From Hoeflea ulvae (GTDB lineage: Bacteria; Pseudomonadota; Alphaproteobacteria; Rhizobiales; Rhizobiaceae): a stretch of DNA of 64,000 bases. Below are positions 53,862-61,000 of this stretch, one piece after another; position 1 is the first letter of the stretch, and each line of letters opens with the position of its first letter. The translations under genes and the position numbers were made by a program. The notes beneath the pieces were generated by a model, which worked only from the letters and a program-made list of their open reading frames with translations, did not search any database and was not told the origin of the DNA. The DNA is taken from positions 4,917,815 through 4,981,814 of the forward strand of contig NZ_JAOVZQ010000001.1 in NCBI RefSeq assembly GCF_026619435.1, read 5' to 3'.

Positions 53862-54368
53862 TCATCCCAGGCACTCCGGCGGACAGGCCTTGTCCCAAAA
53901 CGGTGATGTCGCGCGGCCCAGATCATGATCGCGATATCCGTCCGGCGCCGGACTGACATCGCCCCACCATCCATGGGCGCAGACCGATCGCCAGGCCATC
54001 TGGTCCTCGAGCGTGCGGTCTTCGGTGTCGTGCACGGCCTTGAGCTTGAGCCAGGCTGCGCGCACCGCCTGGTCGGCGACGTCCGAGGGCTCCATGCAAT
54101 AGTCATAGAACGCACCGGTCAGAGCTTCCATCTCCGCTGCAATTTCGGGCCAGTCGCCGCGTTGCAGGTGCCATGCGCCCAGCCAGTCCGCAACCACGGC
54201 CTCGACGGCCTTGTCCTTGCCCAGAGGCGCGAACTTCCGGGTGGTCAGCAACATGTGCCGCACCAGTTCGGCAGCCGCGTGATCCCTCCGCGCAGTCCGT
54301 GCCGCCGTCTTCATCTCGTCGATGGCGCGGTCTGCATTTTGTGAGAAGTCGTCGAGCATATGGGTCAT
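53862..54368 (-). CDS. Protein of unknown function in the nucleoside/sugar operon
   Basis: The 168-residue soluble protein starts MTHMLDDFSQNADRAIDEMK and is predicted mostly helical. Notable residues are the His/Trp-rich end WRSVCAHGWWGDVSPAPDGY and FWDKACPPECLG, with three cysteines in the last third. No domain is recognised. The four-base ATGA overlap with the nucleoside hydrolase gene and its place before the permease tie it to the same pathway. It may be an enzyme or a subunit that handles the hydrolase product. Confidence 0.68.
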   Translation of the reverse strand: MTHMLDDFSQNADRAIDEMKTAARTARRDHAAAELVRHMLLTTRKFAPLGKDKAVEAVVADWLGAWHLQRGDWPEIAAEMEALTGAFYDYCMEPSDVADQAVRAAWLKLKAVHDTEDRTLEDQMAWRSVCAHGWWGDVSPAPDGYRDHDLGRATSPFWDKACPPECLG

Positions 54369-55330
54369 GACAGGGCTTCCATTGGCCTTGAAGGTGTTGC
54401 GTCAAGCGAGCGGACACTTTGTGCAATGCGCGCGAACATGGCGTCTGCATCCACCGTTTCGATGACATGTGCATTGGCTGGCTCGCCGCTGCGCCCCCAC
54501 CAGTCAATGGTCGAACGGCCGACGGTCGGCCCTTCCGCGGTTTCAATTGCAACATTGCAATCGCGCCCCTGGAACAGCTCCGGCCACAGCAGCCAGGCGA
54601 TGACGCAGGGATCATGCATCGGATGTCCGTCATTGCCACCCAGCGAGGCGCCGCCGGGACGCTCGCGCTTGAGCATCGACACGATCGGACCGCCGACGAC
54701 GCCTTGGGCATCGAAATCCTTGAGACGAGCCGGGGTGGCGACGGCCTGATAGGTGGCGCTCAGCGGAAAGAGCGTGATCGGCAGGCCGGCCTGAAAGACC
54801 ACTGCGGCGGCATGGGGATCAACAAAGAAGTTGAACTCGGCTGCTGCCGTGATGTTGCCGAGATCGCGGGCGCCGCCCATGATCACGATCCGGTCGATCT
54901 TCGCCTTGATGTCTGGAGCCTGAAGCAGCGCGAGTGCGATATTTGTAAGAGGCCCCAGCGCACACAGCGTCATGGTGGTGGGGCTCGCGCGCAATGTCTC
55001 GATCAGGAAGGTGACAGCATGCTCGGCTCGGGCAGCTTGCCGCGGCGGCGCCAGCTCCATGCCGGCCAGTCCGTCCGTTCCGCAAATGAATTCCGCCGTG
55101 TGCAACGGCCGCAGGATGGGTTGCGCGCATCCGCTGTAGACACCCAGATCGCTGCGGCCCGCAAGCTGGCAGATCCGCAGCGCATTCATGGTGGTCTGGG
55201 CGATGCCGACATTGCCCGCCACGGTGGTGATCCCCGCCACTTCAAGCTCGGCATCGGCGCTCAGCGCCAGCAAAACGGCAAGCGCGTCATCCTGACCGGG
55301 GTCGGTATCTATGATCACCCGCGTGCTCAT
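54365..55330 (-). CDS. Inosine/uridine-preferring nucleoside hydrolase family protein
   Basis: The 321-residue protein has the diagnostic Asp cluster DTDPGQDDA (7-15) that binds Ca2+ and the ribose. It also carries LGPLTNIALALLQAPDIKAK, VIMGGARDLGNITAAAEFNF and the late histidine/Asp region GGNDGHPMHDPCVIAWLL. It cleaves the N-glycosidic bond of nucleosides or analogues to base plus sugar. The first gene of the operon, it is divergent from a MarR gene. The ATG at 55330 is chosen; the frame is open to 55393, but that stretch is the regulatory region. Confidence 0.9.
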   Translation of the reverse strand: MSTRVIIDTDPGQDDALAVLLALSADAELEVAGITTVAGNVGIAQTTMNALRICQLAGRSDLGVYSGCAQPILRPLHTAEFICGTDGLAGMELAPPRQAARAEHAVTFLIETLRASPTTMTLCALGPLTNIALALLQAPDIKAKIDRIVIMGGARDLGNITAAAEFNFFVDPHAAAVVFQAGLPITLFPLSATYQAVATPARLKDFDAQGVVGGPIVSMLKRERPGGASLGGNDGHPMHDPCVIAWLLWPELFQGRDCNVAIETAEGPTVGRSTIDWWGRSGEPANAHVIETVDADAMFARIAQSVRSLDATPSRPMEALS

Positions 55331-55384
55331 TGTGTACAAGATCCCCCTGATCTGCCTTCCCGGTTGCCTTGTGCGCGTTATTAT

Positions 55385-55397
55385 CTTAGTCACTAAG
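55385..55397. promoter_or_regulatory. Inverted repeat between nucleoside hydrolase and MarR genes
   Basis: CTTAGTCACTAAG is a perfect dyad (CTTAGT-C-ACTAAG), with a further half-site AGCTAAGA at 55408-55415. It lies in the 94-bp divergent promoter region and is the natural candidate site for the MarR protein encoded at 55425. Its arms share CTTAG/CTAAG with the phthalate-island motif, but the centre differs. Confidence 0.55.
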
Positions 55398-55424
55398 ACA
55401 ATGAACAGCTAAGAGATATTTCGG

Positions 55425-55922
55425 ATGTCTGTCAAGCAGCAAAAAACGGCGCCGCCGGCGCCCGGCATCGACGACCGGATCACGCAACTCGAGCGCAAGA
55501 TCAGGGCGGCCAGCGCCCAGCGCACGCTCTACAGTGGCGTTCTGGCCAGCAAGCTCGGCATGCACCAGACCGACCTCGAATGTCTTTTCATCATCACGCT
55601 GGGCGAAAATGTAACGCCTGGACAGCTTGCAAGCGAAACGGGTCTGACCACAGGCGCGATCACCGGCGTGGTCGATCGCATCGAAAGGGCTGGCTATATC
55701 CGGCGCCAGCGGGATCCCGCCGACCGCCGCCGCCTGTTCCTCGAACCTGTGCCGGAGCGGATAGAAGAGATCAGGGCCATCAACCGGCGCGCCTACAAGC
55801 CATGGATGGAAGAGCTTGCCCGCTATAGCGAAGCCGAACTGGAAATCCTGCTCGACTTCGCCGACCGCAATTACCAGGCCGCCGTGCAGGCCACGATCGC
55901 GCTGCGCCGCGAGATCAGCTGA
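55425..55922 (+). CDS. MarR-family transcriptional regulator
   Basis: The 165-residue winged-helix protein has VTPGQLASETGLTTGAITGV as the recognition helix pair and DPADRRRLFLEPVPE as the wing. The N-terminus is a short, charged extension with many Gln and Lys. It is divergent from the nucleoside hydrolase operon and most likely regulates it through the CTTAGTCACTAAG dyad. Downstream (55923-56034) a short GC hairpin, GGGGCT/AGCCCC near 55960-55975, is visible, but it lacks a T-run. Confidence 0.85.
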   Translation: MSVKQQKTAPPAPGIDDRITQLERKIRAASAQRTLYSGVLASKLGMHQTDLECLFIITLGENVTPGQLASETGLTTGAITGVVDRIERAGYIRRQRDPADRRRLFLEPVPERIEEIRAINRRAYKPWMEELARYSEAELEILLDFADRNYQAAVQATIALRREIS

Positions 55923-56034
55923 GTTCCAGGAGCGGATGCGGACCGGCGCGGGATCCCGAGGGGCTGAGCCCCCGACGGCTCAATCCTTTGCCTAAAAAGT
56001 CAGATCACTGGAGACCGGAACCTGGCACCGGGGT

Positions 56035-57651
56035 TCACGAAACGCTTTCCCGCAGCTGGATTTGCAGACCGGCCGCGACAGCGTCCCAGAACAGCTCCGG
56101 GTGCGACGCCCCCACCAGATGCCCGCCATCCGGCAGGGTTTTGACAATCGTTGCAGGCTGGTCCCTGACCAGATCCTCGACCTGATCGGGGCGGGTAAAC
56201 CCGTCATGGGGCCCGTGCACGAATGTAACGGGCGAACCATATTCACGCAGCAGACTGGTCGCTTCGGAGATCACCAGCTTGAAATCCGACGAGATGCCCA
56301 GTGGCGAGTGCTTGTGAAGCTCCATGTACCAGGCAAATCCCGGCCCGGAACCGATCTTGCCGTCAAGCACCGCAACGTCCGTCGCACAGTCCCGAAAAAG
56401 CCTGCGCAGCACGAATTTGGCCGTCTGCTGGTTTGCGAAGATGCTCTTCTGGAATTGCCGGATAATCGGTTCGTAAATATTGGTATCATTGGCCAGTTTT
56501 CGAATGCCGGTGAAGAAATTGGCGGCATATGACTTCTTGTCAGGCCTTATCGAAAGAATATTGATCGAGGCGACAACGAGGCTGGCAAACAGGTCGGGAT
56601 TGGCCGCCGCCATCTTCATCGCCACAAGGCCACCCGTCGCATGGCCGAGCAGCGGCACGGGCGCCTTCCAGGTCTGGCGCGTGAACTGCGTCAGATCCTC
56701 GACCGCCTGTTCCGTCAATCTCCCGTCATAGAAAATATCGGCGCAGGCGTGGTCGTCCAGATAACCTTGCCGGACCGGAACAGTGAGACGGATATTCAGC
56801 CGCTGCAGGCTTTCCCCGGCATTGAGCAGAATGAACGGAAACAGGTAGCCATGGATGAGGAGAACCGGCTGTCCGTCCGGCGGCCCAAGCTCCCAGAAGC
56901 GCATCAGCCGTCCGCTGTGCAGACGCTGCACCGACAAGCTGGCCGCACGTCCCAGATGGTCGGTGGTGAAGGTCTCGACCACCCGCATATGCGAGGTTTC
57001 CGCTTCACACAAATGCAGGATATGGATCATCTGGCCCAGGATCAGCCGCATGATTTCGGACTGTTTCACGCAATTGAGCTTCGAGCAGGCATTCTTGAGA
57101 TGCGCCCTTTTGGTTTCGACAGAAACCGAATCGACGCTCGCAGCTTGGGCGGGCGTCAGGCCGACGACGATCTGGAAGATCAGCCGCATTTCGGCATTGG
57201 TGAGACCTGCATCCACATTGAACATTTCGATGATGCCGACCACCAGCTCCTGGGTGATGACAACGGCCTTGAGACGGCTGCTCTGGATCACTTTCTGGTC
57301 CGCCGGCATATAGGGCACGAACCAGAAGAGAATTTCGCTGTTGACGCTCTGAACGAGCTCTCCCGCGCGGACATCTCCGCCTTCGGCCAGAAGGACCATT
57401 TCCGAGATTGTTTCGTCATCGCGCCAGTTTGACGTCAGATGGGTGGACATCGACCGGGCCTGGGACACGCCGCAGCGCAGCAGCCGTCCGCCAAAGTCGA
57501 ATTCAGCCCATTTTATGGTGTTGGTCGCTCCGGAATTCTTGCGGCGATACGCATCAAGCACCTCTCTTCGTGCCGCAGTGGACATTTCACTGGGCATCAA
57601 GGAGAAAATATCCTCAACACTTCGTCGAAGATCGTCATCTTTGCGTTTCAT
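56035..57651 (-). CDS. LuxR-type HTH protein fused to a nucleophile-less alpha/beta hydrolase domain
   Basis: The protein has 538 residues. Residues 1-145 are an unrecognised, partly helical region. Residues 149-205 resemble a LuxR-family HTH (LTNAEMRLIFQIVVGLTPAQ, then SVETKRAHLKNACSKLNCVKQSEI). Residues 250-535 are an alpha/beta hydrolase: oxyanion strand VLLIHGYLFPF (263-273), nucleophile elbow LLGHATGG (334-341), acid Asp483 (HGPHDGFT) and His511 (DGGHLVG). In the elbow the usual Ser is Ala338, so classical ester hydrolysis should be impossible. The protein may therefore sense a small ligand with the hydrolase fold. It stands alone on the minus strand, divergent from the autotransporter. 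Confidence 0.75.
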   Translation of the reverse strand: MKRKDDDLRRSVEDIFSLMPSEMSTAARREVLDAYRRKNSGATNTIKWAEFDFGGRLLRCGVSQARSMSTHLTSNWRDDETISEMVLLAEGGDVRAGELVQSVNSEILFWFVPYMPADQKVIQSSRLKAVVITQELVVGIIEMFNVDAGLTNAEMRLIFQIVVGLTPAQAASVDSVSVETKRAHLKNACSKLNCVKQSEIMRLILGQMIHILHLCEAETSHMRVVETFTTDHLGRAASLSVQRLHSGRLMRFWELGPPDGQPVLLIHGYLFPFILLNAGESLQRLNIRLTVPVRQGYLDDHACADIFYDGRLTEQAVEDLTQFTRQTWKAPVPLLGHATGGLVAMKMAAANPDLFASLVVASINILSIRPDKKSYAANFFTGIRKLANDTNIYEPIIRQFQKSIFANQQTAKFVLRRLFRDCATDVAVLDGKIGSGPGFAWYMELHKHSPLGISSDFKLVISEATSLLREYGSPVTFVHGPHDGFTRPDQVEDLVRDQPATIVKTLPDGGHLVGASHPELFWDAVAAGLQIQLRESVS

Positions 57652-58087
57652 GCCGCTATTCCAAAACTCTCATCCTATCGCTGTCGCGATCATGATTATG
57701 ACCTGCATTTTTCTTCTGAAGTCCCGACTGCCTCCACGAAATCAATACAGAAATGTGCGCACCAAGACAGATCTCGTCACATTTTCTCAAAACCATTCAA
57801 ATGACAACGAAGTTTCGCCAAAGTGTCTCAAGCTCCTATTGATACACCAAGGCACACCTGCGCCGCATCATACTGCGCGTCTTCGTACGATTCCTGACTT
57901 AATTCAGTAACCCCGTATTCCGCGTCCCGCATTACCAAAATGGGTAATGCGGGATTCGAAATACTGTTCGAATGTTGCGCTCGACACCGGCGACGTACTG
58001 ATTCCCATCACGACCAGGCGACAGGCCAAGCCGGATTTCGGGGGCGAGCGAATTCATTCGCGACGAGACAGACGAGGTACCATCAGG
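57652..58087. other. AT-richer divergent intergenic region upstream of the autotransporter
   Basis: This 436-bp interval is visibly richer in A/T than its surroundings between about 57660 and 57920. No convincing gene is seen; an in-frame extension of the autotransporter to 57947 lacks a ribosome site and starts inside a hairpin. The main structure is the 57925-57954 dyad. Confidence 0.6.
57925..57954. repeat. Perfect 12-bp inverted repeat (hairpin) upstream of the autotransporter
   Basis: TCCCGCATTACC (57925-57936) pairs perfectly with GGTAATGCGGGA (57943-57954) around a 6-base loop. It has no T-run on either side, so it is not a standard terminator. It may be an operator or a 5'-leader structure for the autotransporter gene, 134 bases downstream. 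Confidence 0.65.
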
Positions 58088-61000
58088 ATGTTCAGCGCAA
58101 GGAAACCCAGACCGCATCTTCCATTGCTCTCCGGTACGGCAATTTTGCTCCTGATGGTCTGTGGCCACGGGCCGGCACTGGCTGGATGTTCCGACGACAC
58201 CCCGGCTGCGGGGGATACCGTGACCTGCGATGTGAACGCACCCAATCCCGACACGCTGGGAGTCAATGGCTTCAGCATATCGGGCGTAACCGTCAACCTG
58301 CTTGATGGTGCGGGTATCGATGTCGCCGGCCGCAGAGCGATCGGGCTTGGCGCCAACACCACGGTCATCCTGGCGCCCAACAGCTTCATCAATGCCGACG
58401 CGACGGGTGGCTTCTCGACGGGAATTTTCGCAAATGGCGACAATGCGGATATCCGGGTCGACGGTGCCATTTCCACCACCGGAACCAATGTCGATGGCGT
58501 TGCTTTTCAAGGTGACAACAATCTGCGGCTGATCGTGACCGGCACCGGATCAATCGTGACCACCGGCGACCAGTCCGACGCGGTTGCAAGCCGGTTCAAT
58601 CCGAATCTCACCGCAACCATCGAGGCGGGCGCCACGCTTCGGACCGAGGGCGCTGATTCCCATGGCATCGGCGCTGGCTTCAATTCGACACTCGATATTT
58701 CCGGCTCGATCACCACGCTTGGCGACAATTCGAATGCCGTCGACGGCGGCAGCATGATGGTCGTCACCCTGCGCGACGGCGCCGTTCTCTCGACAGCCGG
58801 ACGCGGCTCGGAAGGCATCCGGGCACGTGGAACCATCACGATCGAGAATGGGGCGCAGGTTGCGACCACCGGCGATTTTGCTGACGCGCTGTTTGCGGAT
58901 TCGGATTCGATGATCACCATAGGAGGTGTGCTTTCGGCAACGGGCGACAGCGCCGAATCCCTCTTTGTCCTGGACAATTCCACGGTACTGCTGACCGGCA
59001 CGGCCGATCTGACCGGTGATGTCTTCATCCGGGAGGGCAGCTCGCTTACCGCCCGCGACGGCGCGACGATCGACGGGTTGGTCACACTGCGCAACAATTC
59101 GCAGACGGATTTCGCAGGGAGCGCGGAAGCCATCCGCTCCATTTCGAGCGGGGTCCGGATCAACCTCGAACAGACAGGCCGCCTTACAGGAAATGCCGAC
59201 AGCAGCGCGACCGTACAGGGAGATGAGCTTGCAGACATCACCATAGCCGGCGCGGTTACTGGCGGGGCGGCGGGCGGCATAGAGGCCCGAACCGGCGCCA
59301 CGGTAAGGGTTGCGCCGACCGGGAATGTGTCGGTGAGCAATGGCGGGACCGGCATCAACATTGATGAATCATCCGGCACTGCGCCGCAAGGTGCTTCGGT
59401 GGTTGTGGAGGGAACAGTTTCGGCAACTGGGTCTTCCGCAAGGGGCGTGCGCATCAGGGCCGCTTCGCTGGATGCCGCCGCCACCCGCAGCGTCTCTATC
59501 GCCGGTACGGTGGACGTCGATGGCGAGAATTCCGTGGGTGTCTTTCTGCCGGTGCCGATACTCGGCCCGCCGAATATCGCTCCCAATTTTGATCTCGACA
59601 TCAGCGGAACTCTCGCCGCGCGCGGTACCGGAGCTGTCGCGATCGGCATCTCGAGCCCGTTCATTTCGGATGATCAGTTCGAATCGGGCTTCGACATTGA
59701 CGTGGCGGCCGGCGCCAGTGTGACCTCTCAATCGAGCGCCGCAATTGCCGCGATCCTGCCTGGTCCCCTGGGCGGCCCGCCGCAAAGCGGACAGGCCGGC
59801 TTCAACACCAATATTTCCATCGCCGGCACGGTGTCGACAGGGGTTTTGGGCGGCAAGGTCATCGACCTGCAGGCCGGTACGGATGTGGTGACGCTCACGC
59901 CCGGCGCGGCAATCACCGGCATCATCGACGTCGGGTTCGACGAGGATGACTTCATTCTGACGGGCGCGACGGGCACGACTGGCACCTTCGACTTCGACCA
60001 GAGTCCGCTCCTGAACTTCGAGAATTTCTTCAAGCGTGGCGAAGGGACATGGATTCTTGACGGCTCCGGCGCCACGGCCGGCGGAACGTTCAACGTCGAC
60101 AGCGGCACCCTGATCGTCAACGGTTCCCTTCCGGCCTTCGTCTTTGATGTCGCACCGGCCGCAACTGTGGGCGGAAGCGGCATCATCGGGGGCTTGCCTC
60201 CGATCGCCGGCACGATCGCGCCAGGAAGCAGCGGCATCGGAACGCTTTCTGTTGCAGGAGACCTGACCTTTCTTGCAGGAAGCGTGTTCCAGACCGAAAT
60301 CGCGGGCAATGGCATGTCGGATCTCCTGGCCACCACGGGAACCGCCACCCTCAATGGTGGCACTGTTTCCGTCATCGCGCTTGATCCGGCGACCAGCTAC
60401 CAGAATGGCCAGCGCTTTACCATTCTGACTGCCGCTGGCGGGGTCACGGGTCAGTTTGCCGGGGCTATCTCCCAGTCGGCCTTCATCACCCCGACGCTCG
60501 ATTACACCGATCCGAACGCGGTGGCGCTGATGATCAGCCTGGCCGGCGCTCCTGTCAGCAACGGATGCAATCCAGATCCGGTGGGCAATGGCGGAAGGGT
60601 GACATGTACAGCGACGGATGTGGACGGGTTCCGCACAACCAGCACAGAGGTGAGCGTGACGGTGAATGCCGGAGCGACGGTGCTTGGCGAAAGTACATTT
60701 CTGCCGCCGATCTCGGTGGGCGACAATGGCAAGATCACCAATAACGGCACCATTGATGGCGGCAATGCTACGACCAGCATTTTTGCAGGGATAGGAGCAG
60801 AGACGGAAATCATAAACAATGGCACGATTTCCAATCTCAAACCCAATACCGATGTGGTGAAAGGACTTCAGGCCGCCGGGACGATCATCAACAACGGCCT
60901 GATCGACGTAGCCGGTGGGATACTCACGACAGGCGTTCGAGCGGAGAACGGGGCAATGGCGACCAATAACGCCGAAGTGCGCTTTGTTGCCAAAAGGGGC

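Noticed and set aside
58507..59664. A 385-residue minus-strand frame inside the autotransporter
   Set aside because: It is a low-complexity Pro/Ser/Val shadow of the repetitive passenger DNA.
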